This document shows, piece after piece, positions 53,705 to 62,462 of a stretch of DNA of 64,000 bases (within the stretch, counting starts at the first letter, position 1; the number at the start of each line of letters is the position of its first letter). The stretch comes from Prevotellaceae bacterium UBA4359 (GTDB taxonomy: Bacteria > Bacteroidota > Bacteroidia > Bacteroidales > Bacteroidaceae), in the NCBI GenBank assembly GCA_002393555.1, contig DGSP01000033.1:35865-99864 (forward strand), given 5' to 3'. The notes under the pieces are model-generated. The model was not told the DNA's origin, did no database searches, and saw only the letters and a program-made list of their open reading frames with translations. The position numbers and the translations under genes were made by a program.

Positions 53705-54316
53705 ATGGAAATCGATTTCAAGAAAATGGATGGTTTGGTGCCTGCTATTGTGCAGGATGCCAAAACGTTGAAGGTGCTGATGCTCGGCTTCATGAACGAG
53801 GAAGCATACAACAAGACCGTGGAAACCGGCAAGGTGACTTTCTATAGCCGCACACGCCAGACGCTCTGGACCAAAGGCGAAACAAGCGGCAACTTTCTCA
53901 ACGTGGTGGAGATTCTGAACGACTGCGACAAGGACACGCTGCTCATCAAGGCCAACCCCGTGGGTCCTGTGTGCCACACGGGTGCCGATACCTGCTGGAA
54001 CGAGAAGAACGACAATCCCATCATGTTTCTGGTAGAGTTGCAGCGATTCATCGAAAAGCGTCATGAGGAAATGCCCGAGGGCAGTTACACCACTTCGCTC
54101 TTCAAGGACGGCTGCCACCGCATGGCACAGAAAGTGGGCGAAGAGGCACTGGAGGCGGTCATCGAGGCTGTGGCCAACAACAACGAACGTCTCGTCTATG
54201 AGGCTTCCGACATGCTCTACCACCTCATCGTCCTGCTCACCTCAAAGGGCCTGACGATTGAAGACCTGGCCGCCGAACTGGCCGAACGCCATGACCCCAA
54301 CTGGCATAAACACTAA
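53705..54316 (+). CDS. hisIE: Bifunctional phosphoribosyl-AMP cyclohydrolase / phosphoribosyl-ATP pyrophosphatase
   Basis: The 203-residue protein joins the HisI cyclohydrolase domain (1-110; zinc-related cysteines in GPVCHTGADTCW and motif FYSRTRQTLWTKGETSGN) with the HisE pyrophosphatase domain (about 112-200; all-helical, QKVGEEALEAVIEAV and EASDMLYHLIVLL binding Mg). Together they perform steps 2 and 3 of histidine synthesis. It is the last gene of the his run here. The order H-A-F-IE is common in Bacteroidetes. Confidence 0.97.
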   Translation: MEIDFKKMDGLVPAIVQDAKTLKVLMLGFMNEEAYNKTVETGKVTFYSRTRQTLWTKGETSGNFLNVVEILNDCDKDTLLIKANPVGPVCHTGADTCWNEKNDNPIMFLVELQRFIEKRHEEMPEGSYTTSLFKDGCHRMAQKVGEEALEAVIEAVANNNERLVYEASDMLYHLIVLLTSKGLTIEDLAAELAERHDPNWHKH

Positions 54317-54320
54317 CGTC

Positions 54321-54457
54321 ATTTACCATTTGACAATTTACAATGTACAATTCGCCATGCAGCGAGCAGGAAATGCCCAAACGAGGCAATCAATTGTGAA
54401 TTGGAAAAATTCTAATGAAGAAATAAATTGTAAATAGTAAATTGCTAAATTGTACAT
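54321..54457. repeat. Heptanucleotide-phased A/T repeats upstream of the FtsE-like gene
   Basis: Two runs, 54321-54352 (ATTTACC ATTTGAC AATTTAC) and 54424-54457 (TAAATTG TAAATAG TAAATTG), show repeated 7-bp steps with small changes. The right run ends 7 bp before the GTG start of the next gene. Confidence 0.6.
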
Positions 54458-54463
54458 ATCAAG

Positions 54464-55168
54464 GTGAATCTGATTGATTACAAGGACGTCAATGTCTATC
54501 AGGAGTCGCAGTTGGTGTTGCAGAACGTCAATGTGCAGATTGGAGAGGGCGAGTTTGTCTATCTGACGGGCAAAGTGGGTGCAGGCAAGAGTTCTTTCCT
54601 GAAGACACTCTACGGCGAACTGCCCGTGAAGGAAGGCTCGGCACAAGTGATGGACTGCAACATGACGGAACTGAAACGCCGCCATCTGCCTGAACTGAGA
54701 AAGAAACTGGGCATCATCTTCCAAGACTTCCAGTTGCTGACCGACCGCACGGTGGACGCTAATCTGCGTTTTGTGTTGAAGGCCACAGGATGGAAGAACA
54801 AGGTGGAAATCAACCAGCGCATCAGCGATGTGCTCGAACTGGTGGGCATGGCAACCAAAGGCTACAAGATGCCCTCCGAACTGTCGGGCGGCGAACAACA
54901 GCGCATCGTCATCGCACGTGCCATCCTGAACAGCCCTAAACTCATCCTGGCCGATGAGCCGACAGGCAATCTCGATGCCGAGACGAGCCGTCAGATTGTG
55001 GAACTCTTGCAACAAATCAGCAAGGCGGGCAGCACGGTGGTGATGATTACCCACAACCTGCATCTGCTGGAGCAGTTCCCCGGACGGCAGTTCCATTGCG
55101 AAGACCATCACCTGACAGAAGTGACCATGCCTCAAGAAGAACAGGATTCAACCGAAGAAATTGACTAA
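54464..55168 (+). CDS. FtsE-like ABC transporter ATP-binding protein
   Basis: A 234-residue ABC ATPase with Walker [16 protein letters not shown] (about 36), signature [14 protein letters not shown] (about 140) and Walker [13 protein letters not shown], then the H-loop ITHNLHLL. Spacing and the EPTGNLD form fit the FtsE/LolD group; FtsE works with FtsX to control peptidoglycan hydrolases at division. No ftsX or other permease gene is near, so the assignment to FtsE is moderate. The start is GTG, with no in-frame ATG before it. It ends 40 bp before lysC. Confidence 0.85.
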   Translation: MNLIDYKDVNVYQESQLVLQNVNVQIGEGEFVYLTGKVGAGKSSFLKTLYGELPVKEGSAQVMDCNMTELKRRHLPELRKKLGIIFQDFQLLTDRTVDANLRFVLKATGWKNKVEINQRISDVLELVGMATKGYKMPSELSGGEQQRIVIARAILNSPKLILADEPTGNLDAETSRQIVELLQQISKAGSTVVMITHNLHLLEQFPGRQFHCEDHHLTEVTMPQEEQDSTEEID

Positions 55169-55208
55169 AAAACATACACAATTATATATATACAAATAAT
55201 ATATAAAG

Positions 55209-56522
55209 ATGAAAATACTTAAGTTTGGCGGCACGTCCGTGGGCACCCCTCAGCGAATGAAGGATGTCGTGAAACTCATCACCGATGGTGAGCAAAAGAT
55301 TGTTGTACTCTCGGCCATGTCGGGCACGACAAACTCACTGGTAGAAATCTCTGACTACCTCTACAAGAAGAACCCCGAAGGGGCCAACGAGACCATCAAC
55401 ACACTGGAGAAAAAATATAAGAAACACGTGGAGGAACTCTACTCCACCCCCGAAATGAAGCAGCAGACACTCGCCTTCCTGAAGGAAGAGTTTGACTACC
55501 TGCGCTCCTTCACCAAGGGCATCTTCACCATGTTTGAGGAGAAAATCATCGTGGCACAGGGTGAAATTATCTCGACCAACATGGTGACCAACTACCTCAT
55601 TGAGCAGGGCCACAACGCCATGCTCATCCCTGCTCTCGAGTTCATGCGCACCGACAAGAATGCTGAGCCTGACTTGGAATATATCCGCGAGAAACTGAAG
55701 GTGCAACTCGACGAGAACCCCGGCAAGGAAATCTACATCACGCAGGGCTTCATTTGTCGCAATGCCTATGGGGAGATTGACAACCTGCAGCGTGGTGGCT
55801 CTGACTACACCGCCTCGCTCATCGGTGCCGCTGTGGGTGCATCAGAAATCCAAATCTGGACAGACATTGACGGAATGCACAACAACGACCCACGCTTCGT
55901 GGAGAAAACCTCGCCCGTGAAACATCTGCACTTTGAGGAAGCAGCCGAACTGGCCTATTTCGGAGCCAAGATTCTGCATCCCACCTGTGTGCAGCCAGCC
56001 AAGTTTGCCAGCATTCCCGTAAAGTTGCTCAACACGATGGACCCCACGGCTCCTGGCACCGTCATCAGCAACGAGACCGAACACGGAAAAATCAAGGCCG
56101 TGGCAGCCAAGGACAACATCACCGCCATCAAAATCACCTCATCCCGCATGCTGCTCGCCTACGGTTTCCTGCGCAAGGTGTTTGAGATTTTCGAGTCCTA
56201 CAAGACCTCCATCGACATGATTGCCACTTCAGAAGTAGGAGTGAGCGTGTCTATCGACAACACCACCCATCTCGAAGCCATCGTCAACGAACTGAAGAAG
56301 TTTGGCCACGTACATGTGGACAAGAACATGTGCATCATCTGCGTGGTAGGCGACCTCGACCCCGAAAACGTCGGTTTCGAGAGCAAAGCCGCCGAGGCCC
56401 TGAAGGACATCCCAATCCGCATGATTTCCTACGGAGGTTCCAACCACAATATCTCCTTCCTCGTTGCTGCCGACGACAAGAAGAAAGCGCTCCAGTCGCT
56501 CTCCGACCATCTGTTCAACTAA
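55209..56522 (+). CDS. lysC: Aspartate kinase
   Basis: The 437-residue monofunctional aspartokinase phosphorylates aspartate to start lysine, threonine and methionine synthesis. It has KFGGTSVGTPQRM at the N-terminus, the kinase domain to about 290 (with GGSDYTASLIGAA), and two C-terminal ACT domains (about 310-437; SSRMLLAYGFLRKVFEIFES and TSEVGVSVSID) that normally bind inhibitory amino acids. It precedes lysA by 22 bp, so lysine-directed regulation is likely. No attached homoserine dehydrogenase domain is present. Confidence 0.96.
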   Translation: MKILKFGGTSVGTPQRMKDVVKLITDGEQKIVVLSAMSGTTNSLVEISDYLYKKNPEGANETINTLEKKYKKHVEELYSTPEMKQQTLAFLKEEFDYLRSFTKGIFTMFEEKIIVAQGEIISTNMVTNYLIEQGHNAMLIPALEFMRTDKNAEPDLEYIREKLKVQLDENPGKEIYITQGFICRNAYGEIDNLQRGGSDYTASLIGAAVGASEIQIWTDIDGMHNNDPRFVEKTSPVKHLHFEEAAELAYFGAKILHPTCVQPAKFASIPVKLLNTMDPTAPGTVISNETEHGKIKAVAAKDNITAIKITSSRMLLAYGFLRKVFEIFESYKTSIDMIATSEVGVSVSIDNTTHLEAIVNELKKFGHVHVDKNMCIICVVGDLDPENVGFESKAAEALKDIPIRMISYGGSNHNISFLVAADDKKKALQSLSDHLFN

Positions 56523-56544
56523 TCCAGACACACATATTTAATAA

Positions 56545-57753
56545 ATGAATATAGAAATTCCGGTAGAAAGGTTTGCGGGCATCCGCACACCTTTCTACTA
56601 TTACGACACAAACATCCTGCGTCAAACACTCGACGCCATTAACACCGAAGTCAAGAAACACGACAACTACTTTGTCCACTATGCCGTCAAGGCCAATGCC
56701 AACCTCAAGGTGCTCAAGATTATCAACGAGGCAGGTTTGGGCATCGACTGTGTGTCGGGAGGCGAGATTGAGCAGGTACTCAAAGCCGGTTTCTCTGCCT
56801 CCAAGATAGTCTTTGCCGGTGTGGGGAAAAGCGACTGGGAGATAGAACTGGGACTCGAAAAAGACATCTTCTGTTTCAACGTGGAGAGCGTTCCCGAACT
56901 GGAGAACATCAACGACATAGCCGCCAAGAAAGGCAAAGTGGCCCCCGTTTGTTTCCGCATCAATCCTAACGTCGGTGCCCACACCCATGCCAACATCACT
57001 ACAGGTCTGGCTGAGAACAAGTTCGGCATCGACATGCAGGACATGGAACGGGTGATTCGTCTGGCACAAGAGATGAAGAACATCCGCTTCAAGGGACTCC
57101 ACTTCCACATCGGTTCACAGATTTTGGAAATGGACGACTTCATCGCCCTCGCCCACCGTATCAACGACCTCCAAGCCCAACTCGAAGCCGTTGGCATTCA
57201 GTTCGAAATCATCAACGTGGGCGGTGGTCTCGGCATCGACTACGTTGACCCACTGGGCAACCCCATTCCCAACTTCAAGGACTATTTCTCCGTTTATGAC
57301 AAGCACTTGAAACTCCGTCCCGGACAGACCGTCCACTTCGAACTGGGTCGTGCAGTCGTGGGACAGTGCGGAGCCCTCATCACCAAGGTACTCTATGTGA
57401 AGGAAAACGCCATCAAGCGTTTCGCCATCGTCGATGCAGGCATGACCGACCTCATCCGCCCTGCCCTCTACGATGCCCATCACCACATCATCAACCTCAC
57501 CAGCACCAGCCCACGCGCTGGACAACCTTCTCCCAACGGTCAACTCCCAACGGTCAACTCTCAACTGCAATATGATGTGGTTGGTCCCATCTGCGAGTCC
57601 TCCGATGTATTCGACAAAGACATCCCGCTCCCAGAGACCCATCGGGGCGACCTCCTCGCCATGCTCTCCGCCGGTGCCTACGGCGAAATCATGGCCTCAG
57701 CCTACAACTGCCGCCGTCTGCCCGAAGGATACACCAGCGAAGAACTGAAATAA
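56545..57753 (+). CDS. lysA: Diaminopimelate decarboxylase
   Basis: The 402-residue fold-III PLP enzyme makes lysine from meso-diaminopimelate. The PLP lysine is in HYAVKANANLKVL (about residue 52); NVGGGLGIDY and GPICESSDVF are further signatures. Between INLTS and YDVVGP there is an insertion of about 20 residues (SPRAGQPSPNGQLPTVNSQL) encoded by a heptanucleotide repeat; related enzymes have only a few residues there. The active-site cysteine/serine motif after it is intact, so activity is expected. Co-transcribed with lysC. Confidence 0.96.
   Translation: MNIEIPVERFAGIRTPFYYYDTNILRQTLDAINTEVKKHDNYFVHYAVKANANLKVLKIINEAGLGIDCVSGGEIEQVLKAGFSASKIVFAGVGKSDWEIELGLEKDIFCFNVESVPELENINDIAAKKGKVAPVCFRINPNVGAHTHANITTGLAENKFGIDMQDMERVIRLAQEMKNIRFKGLHFHIGSQILEMDDFIALAHRINDLQAQLEAVGIQFEIINVGGGLGIDYVDPLGNPIPNFKDYFSVYDKHLKLRPGQTVHFELGRAVVGQCGALITKVLYVKENAIKRFAIVDAGMTDLIRPALYDAHHHIINLTSTSPRAGQPSPNGQLPTVNSQLQYDVVGPICESSDVFDKDIPLPETHRGDLLAMLSAGAYGEIMASAYNCRRLPEGYTSEELK
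57532..57566 (+). repeat. In-frame heptanucleotide repeat inside lysA
   Basis: CCCAACG GTCAACT CCCAACG GTCAACT CTCAACT reads as five 7-bp units, with an exact 14-bp duplication. It encodes the inserted PNGQLPTVNSQ segment. Confidence 0.8.
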
Positions 57754-57783
57754 GAAATCATCAACCTGTGACATACAAATATA

Positions 57784-57823
57784 CAAAAGCGGCAAAAAGG
57801 CACTCCCCTTTTTGCCGCTTTTG
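57784..57823. terminator. Terminator of lysC-lysA
   Basis: A 17-bp perfect stem (CAAAAGCGGCAAAAAGG, 57784-57800, with 57807-57823), 6-nt loop, T-rich right arm. Confidence 0.88.
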
Positions 57824-57852
57824 CTTAGAAACTAATACTCAACAAATGATAC

Positions 57853-57891
57853 AAGCAACGGATGCAAGCCTCCCACTTGCATCCGTTGCTT
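57853..57891. other. Perfect 16-bp hairpin of unknown role
   Basis: AAGCAACGGATGCAAG (57853-57868) pairs with 57876-57891, loop 7 nt. Its GGATGCAAG core is repeated in the next hairpin. Confidence 0.7.
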
Positions 57892-57950
57892 ATTATTGAC
57901 ACTAACATTGCGCCACGTTCTTTATACACAGATACTCGGATAGAACACAT

Positions 57951-57988
57951 AAAAGGCGGATGCAAGGAAGGTCTTGCATCCGCCTTTT
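57951..57988 (-). terminator. Terminator of the mce-mmdA-oadG-mmdC-oadB operon
   Basis: AAAAGGCGGATGCAAG (57951-57966) pairs with 57973-57988, loop 6 nt. On the minus strand the right arm ends in TTTT, 48 bp past the oadB stop. Confidence 0.8.
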
Positions 57989-58035
57989 CGATAGGAATTT
58001 GTAAGAAAAATCTAATGAACGTGCAGGAGTCGCTC

Positions 58036-59208
58036 TTACGAGAGGAAACCGAGCAGAACACCGGCAGCAACAGCAGAGCCAATCACACCTGCCACGTTGG
58101 GTCCCATGGCGTGCATGAGGAGGTAGTTGTGGGGGTCTGCCTTCAATCCTTCGTTCTGGGAGATGCGGGCTGCCATTGGAACGGCTGAAACACCAGCATT
58201 ACCGATGAGCGGGTTGATCTTCTGGCTCTTCGGGAGGAAGAGGTTCATGATGTGAACGAAGATGACACCGCTGGCAGTTGCCACGATGAAGGCGCATGCT
58301 CCGATGATGAAGATGAAGATGGTGTTCCAAGTGAGGAACTCGGATGCCTGTGTGGAGCAACCTACGGTGAGACCGAGGAGCATCACCACGATGTCGTTGA
58401 GGGCTGAACCTGCAGTCTTGGCAAGACGTGTGGTCTTGGTTGACTCCTTAAGGAGGTTACCGAAGAAGAGCATGCCGAGCAGGGGCAGACCAGATGGGAC
58501 AATGAAGGTGGTGATGAGCAAGCCGACGATGGGGAAGAGCATCTTCTCTGTCTGGCTGACCTGACGGGCAGGCTTCATCTTGATTTGGCGCTGCTTCTGA
58601 GTGGTGAGCAGTTTCATGATACCAGGCTGGATGACTGGCACGAGTGCCATATAGGAGTAGGCACACACAGCGATGGCTCCCATGAGGTTGGGACTCAACT
58701 TGCTGGAGAGGAAGATGGCCGTAGGGCCGTCAGCACCACCGATGATGGCGATACCAGCCGCCTGATTAGGCTCAAATCCGAGAGCAAGTGCCACCATGTA
58801 GGCTCCGAAGATACCGAACTGAGCGGCTGCGCCAATGAGCATGAGTTTCGGATTGGCGATGAGCGCCGAGAAGTCGGTCATGGCACCAATGCCGAGGAAC
58901 ACGAGAGGGGGATACCATCCTTGCCGCACACCTTGGTAGAAGATGTTGAGCACGGAGTTATCCTCGTAAAGACCTATCTCAAGACCGGCATCCTTGAAAG
59001 GAATGTTTCCCAAGATGATGCCGAGACCAATCGGAATGAGAAGCAGTGGCTCAAAGTCCTTGGCGATGGCAAGCCAAATGAAGAAGGCGCCGACAGCAAT
59101 CATGATGATGTTGGCCCATTCCACGTTGGCAAAGCCTGTGTAGGTGAGGAAGTCCGCAAGTTTCGTTCCGATGAAGTCCATTGTAGAAACACTTTCGAGT
59201 AACATCAT
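58036..59208 (-). CDS. oadB: Na+-pumping decarboxylase beta subunit
   Basis: A 390-residue membrane protein with about nine to ten helices that decarboxylates carboxybiotin and exports Na+. GGADGPTAIFLSSKLSP holds the Na+-binding aspartate (D160), and SYMALVPVIQPGIMKLLT and the NPLIGNAGVSAVPMAARISQ segment near the C-terminus are family hallmarks. It serves oxaloacetate, methylmalonyl-CoA or glutaconyl-CoA decarboxylases alike; here mmdA and mce upstream point to methylmalonyl-CoA. Last gene of the operon. Confidence 0.96.
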   Translation of the reverse strand: MMLLESVSTMDFIGTKLADFLTYTGFANVEWANIIMIAVGAFFIWLAIAKDFEPLLLIPIGLGIILGNIPFKDAGLEIGLYEDNSVLNIFYQGVRQGWYPPLVFLGIGAMTDFSALIANPKLMLIGAAAQFGIFGAYMVALALGFEPNQAAGIAIIGGADGPTAIFLSSKLSPNLMGAIAVCAYSYMALVPVIQPGIMKLLTTQKQRQIKMKPARQVSQTEKMLFPIVGLLITTFIVPSGLPLLGMLFFGNLLKESTKTTRLAKTAGSALNDIVVMLLGLTVGCSTQASEFLTWNTIFIFIIGACAFIVATASGVIFVHIMNLFLPKSQKINPLIGNAGVSAVPMAARISQNEGLKADPHNYLLMHAMGPNVAGVIGSAVAAGVLLGFLS

Positions 59209-59211
59209 AGC

Positions 59212-59240
59212 GATTTACAATTTAGCAATTTACAATTTAC
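59212..59240. repeat. A/T heptamer-like repeat between mmdC and oadB
   Basis: Repeated ATTTACAATTT-type blocks (three near-copies at 7-8 bp steps) fill the short gap. Confidence 0.5.
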
Positions 59241-59248
59241 TATTTTTG

Positions 59249-59677
59249 TTACGCGATGGTGATGAGGATGGCACCTTCCATGACGGTGTCGCCCTTCTGC
59301 ACTTTCACTTCCTGAACCTTTCCGTCGCGGTCAGCGTCGATGTTGTTTTCCATCTTCATGGCTTCAAGCACCACAACGGTCTCGCCCTTCTTAACTGCCT
59401 GTCCAACAGTGACCTTGATGTCGTTAATAGTACCTGGCAGCGGTGCGCGAACGGCAGATACGCCTGCCTCGACAGCCTCCAACTTCTCTTTGGGAGCCTC
59501 GACGGTCTTGACTGGAGCAGCCACAGCACGCACGACGGGTTTGGGCTGAGCAACTGGCTTTTCGAGTTCCACTTCGAACTCGATGCCGTTCACTTCCACT
59601 TTGGCGATGTTCTCTTCAATGCCATTGATTTTCACATTGTAAGGAGCACCTTTGATTTTATAATTATATTCTTTCAT
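59249..59677 (-). CDS. mmdC: Biotin carrier subunit of methylmalonyl-CoA decarboxylase
   Basis: The 142-residue protein has a short N-terminal domain, an alanine/proline/valine-rich flexible linker (about 40-76) and a biotinyl domain (77-142) with the target lysine K108 in VLEAMKMENN. The biotin arm carries CO2 from the carboxyltransferase MmdA to the membrane subunit OadB. It lies between oadG and oadB. It cannot be told from an acetyl-CoA or propionyl-CoA carboxylase carrier by sequence alone; the operon decides. Confidence 0.93.
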   Translation of the reverse strand: MKEYNYKIKGAPYNVKINGIEENIAKVEVNGIEFEVELEKPVAQPKPVVRAVAAPVKTVEAPKEKLEAVEAGVSAVRAPLPGTINDIKVTVGQAVKKGETVVVLEAMKMENNIDADRDGKVQEVKVQKGDTVMEGAILITIA

Positions 59678-59680
59678 AAA

Positions 59681-59716
59681 AGTTTAAAGTTAAAAACTAA
59701 AAGTTAAAAGTTTTAG
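59681..59716. repeat. Heptamer-phased TTAAAAG repeat between oadG and mmdC
   Basis: TTAAAGT TAAAAAC TAAAAGT TAAAAGT in 7-bp steps. A closely similar run lies at 62361-62390, so mmdA-oadG is bracketed by related repeats. Confidence 0.6.
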
Positions 59717-59779
59717 TTACCTTCCTCCACATGAGTTTAGATATTTCTACTTTCCGTTTTTAGTTATTAGTTTTTTGTT

Positions 59780-60772
59780 TCAATTTGCTTGATGATGCTG
59801 TGGGGTCACACGGAGTTCGTGGCTCTTGTCTGCCCACGTGGTAGGTGTCTGGTGGATGGTCAGGACGCCCGACTCAAGGTCGTGGGTGCCACCGAAGTAT
59901 TCGTGGAGAGCCATGCCAATGACAGCAGTGTAGGTCTCCATGTCGATACCCTTAGTCTCGGTCGTACCTTGCTTGGCCATCTCCACCACTTTAGCAGCCT
60001 GGTCGTGGATGGCGCGGATGGCACGTACACGAGCCAACTTGGCTGCACGGTTCATCGCCCATCCGAAGATGTGGAAGAACACGAAGAGCAGAATGAGGCA
60101 AAGGAATACAACGCCCATGCACATGAGGGTCATGGCAATGCCGTAGGGGTCTTTCTCCTTAAACTCCCTGATTTTGTCGTTGTGGTAGGCAATGTTTGGA
60201 GCATTGGGAGTGACCTTATCTGCCTCAAGCACTTGCCATTCTGCATCGTTGATGCGAGCAAAACTTGAGCCTGCAGGAAGAGCCTCTACACGAACAGAAT
60301 CCAAGAGGTCAACAGCGTTGCCGTCGAAGAGATAGATGGTGAACGACTCACCCACAGGAAGTGTGAAGTTGAGGTGAAGTGTACCACGGTTCACATGACC
60401 ATCGGCAAAGAGCGTGATGCGCTGCTTGGCAGAAAGTGACGTGCGTGGGTCACCTGCAGGAATGGCGGACATGAGTTTTTCACGCTCAGGTGCCGGCATG
60501 TTCTTGTCGAGCACTGCGGGATTGATGGTGAGGAAACAGTTTCTTATGTCGTGGGTGGAATAAGAAGTGTTCTCGATTTCAATCCATGAGGCAGGCTGAC
60601 CATATTCATCCACGTAACTTGCAGGCTTTTCGCAGGTGCTGGCAGCAGAGTCGCCAGTGCAGCAGGCAGGGGTATAGACGAAGACTTCGTTGAGTTTGAA
60701 GTCGTGTGCGCCCTGTGCGAATGCAGCCGATGAAGCCACGAGGAATGAAATAACTGATAATATCTTTCTCAT
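59780..60772 (-). CDS. oadG: OadG-type gamma subunit with exported lamin-tail-like domain
   Basis: Residues 1-19 are a signal peptide; about 23-195 form an exported beta domain (LNEVFVYTP, ASWIEIENTSYSTHDIRNCF) resembling a lamin-tail domain; a membrane helix spans about 211-237 (MTLMCMGVVFLCLILLFVFF), followed by a cytosolic helical tail with conserved ATYTAVIGMALHEYFGG-like sequence. Small OadG subunits are normally under 100 residues with one helix that anchors the decarboxylase complex; this one is 330. The fused periplasmic domain is the odd part and has no known role. It begins 5 bp after the mmdA stop, confirming its place in the complex. Confidence 0.85.
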   Translation of the reverse strand: MRKILSVISFLVASSAAFAQGAHDFKLNEVFVYTPACCTGDSAASTCEKPASYVDEYGQPASWIEIENTSYSTHDIRNCFLTINPAVLDKNMPAPEREKLMSAIPAGDPRTSLSAKQRITLFADGHVNRGTLHLNFTLPVGESFTIYLFDGNAVDLLDSVRVEALPAGSSFARINDAEWQVLEADKVTPNAPNIAYHNDKIREFKEKDPYGIAMTLMCMGVVFLCLILLFVFFHIFGWAMNRAAKLARVRAIRAIHDQAAKVVEMAKQGTTETKGIDMETYTAVIGMALHEYFGGTHDLESGVLTIHQTPTTWADKSHELRVTPQHHQAN

Positions 60773-60777
60773 AATGC

Positions 60778-62343
60778 TTACAATGGAATGTTACCGTGCT
60801 TCTTAGCAGGATTAGTAAGTGACTTGTTTGCCAACTGCTCGAGGGCGCGAATGACGCGGAAACGAGTGTTGCGTGGCTCGATGACATCGTCGATGTAGCC
60901 ATACTTGGCTGCCTGGTAAGGATTGGCGAAGAGTTTGGAGTATTCTTCCTCCTTCTCGGCAATGAATGCCTTGGCATCACCACCCTCTTCCTTGATCTGC
61001 TTTGCCTCACGGGCATAAAGCACAGCGGCTGCACCACTGGCACCCATCACGGCGATTTCGGCCGATGGCCATGCATAGTTGATGTCGCCACGAAGTTGCT
61101 TACAAGACATCACGATGTGAGAACCACCGTATGACTTGCGCAGAGTCACAGTCACCTTTGGCACAGTTGCCTCTCCGTAAGCGTAGAGCAGTTTGGCACC
61201 ATGCAGGATGACAGCGTTGTACTCCTGACCTGTACCCGGGAGGAAGCCTGGCACATCGACAAAACTAACGATTGGAATGTTGAAGGCATCGCAGAAACGG
61301 ACGAAACGCGCACCCTTACGAGAAGCGTTGCAGTCGAGCACACCAGCGAACTTGCTTGGCTGATTGGCTACGATACCCACGGAACGACCGTTGAAGCGCG
61401 CGAAGCCGACGATGATGTTCTGGGCATAGCGTGGCTGCACCTCGAAGAACTCGCCGTTATCGACAGTGGCGGCGATGACCTTATACATGTCGTATGCCTG
61501 ATTAGGATTGTCGGGGATGATTTCGTTGAGCGAATCCTCCAAACGGTCGATGGGGTCGGTGCATTCCACACGTGGAGTCTCCTCCTGATTGTTCTGCGGA
61601 ATGTAGGAGATGAGTTGCTGAATCATCGCCATAGCCTCCTCCTCGGTCGAAGCGGTGAAGTGAGTCACACCCGACTTGGTGGAGTGAACCGATGCACCAC
61701 CGAGGCTCTCCTGATCCACATCCTCGCCAGTCACGGTCTTCACCACGGCTGGACCTGTGAGGAACATGAACGAAGTGTTCTCCATCATGAGCGTGAAGTC
61801 GGTCAAGGCTGGAGAATAAACGGCACCACCTGCACAAGGACCGAAAATGCCTGAAATCTGAGGAATCACACCCGAAGCCATGATGTTGCGCTGGAAAATC
61901 TCAGCATAACCAGCCAAGGCGTTGATACCCTCCTGGATGCGAGCACCACCCGAGTCGTTGATGCCGATGACAGGAGCACCCACCTTCATGGCCATGTCCA
62001 TAATCTTGCAGATTTTCTGGCTCATGGTCTCGGAGAGAGAACCTGCGTTGACCGTGAAGTCCTGAGCAAAAATAAAGACGAGGCGTCCACCGATTGTACC
62101 CGAACCAGTCACGACACCGTCGCCAAGATACTGCTTCTTCTCCATGCCGAAGTTGGTGCAACGGTGGAGTTTAAACATATCATATTCTTCAAAACTGCCC
62201 TCGTCGAGGAGCATGGCAATACGCTCACGTGCAGTGAACTTGCCCTTAGCGTGCTGCTTGTCGATGGCCTTCTCGCCACCACCCAGACGCGCCTTCTGAC
62301 GGAGTTCAATCAACTCCTGTATTCTTTCTGTTTGCTTTGACAT
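60778..62343 (-). CDS. mmdA: Methylmalonyl-CoA decarboxylase carboxyltransferase subunit
   Basis: The 521-residue protein is a carboxyltransferase of the PccB/MmdA family with two crotonase-like halves. It moves the carboxyl group between (methyl)malonyl-CoA and biotin. [20 protein letters not shown] and [16 protein letters not shown] form the CoA/oxyanion region of the first half, and [27 protein letters not shown] and the tail KKHGNIPL of the second. Propionyl-CoA carboxylase beta is nearly identical in motifs; the OadB/OadG neighbours make the decarboxylase reading more likely, though the enzyme may run in either direction. Confidence 0.95.
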   Translation of the reverse strand: MSKQTERIQELIELRQKARLGGGEKAIDKQHAKGKFTARERIAMLLDEGSFEEYDMFKLHRCTNFGMEKKQYLGDGVVTGSGTIGGRLVFIFAQDFTVNAGSLSETMSQKICKIMDMAMKVGAPVIGINDSGGARIQEGINALAGYAEIFQRNIMASGVIPQISGIFGPCAGGAVYSPALTDFTLMMENTSFMFLTGPAVVKTVTGEDVDQESLGGASVHSTKSGVTHFTASTEEEAMAMIQQLISYIPQNNQEETPRVECTDPIDRLEDSLNEIIPDNPNQAYDMYKVIAATVDNGEFFEVQPRYAQNIIVGFARFNGRSVGIVANQPSKFAGVLDCNASRKGARFVRFCDAFNIPIVSFVDVPGFLPGTGQEYNAVILHGAKLLYAYGEATVPKVTVTLRKSYGGSHIVMSCKQLRGDINYAWPSAEIAVMGASGAAAVLYAREAKQIKEEGGDAKAFIAEKEEEYSKLFANPYQAAKYGYIDDVIEPRNTRFRVIRALEQLANKSLTNPAKKHGNIPL

Positions 62344-62360
62344 AAAAATATCTTTTTATG

Positions 62361-62390
62361 AGTTAAAAGTTAAAAACTAAAAGTAAAAGT
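62361..62390. repeat. Heptamer-phased TTAAAAG repeat between mce and mmdA
   Basis: AGTTAAAAGTTAAAAACTAA and following bases repeat in 7-bp steps, like 59681-59716. Another run of TTCACTC/TTTCACT type ends at 62468, over the mce stop. Confidence 0.55.
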
Positions 62391-62462
62391 ATCCTTGCAT
62401 ACACGACATCAAGACTCCGCATGGTAGGTAACTTTTATTTTTCGCTTTTCACTCTTCACTTT

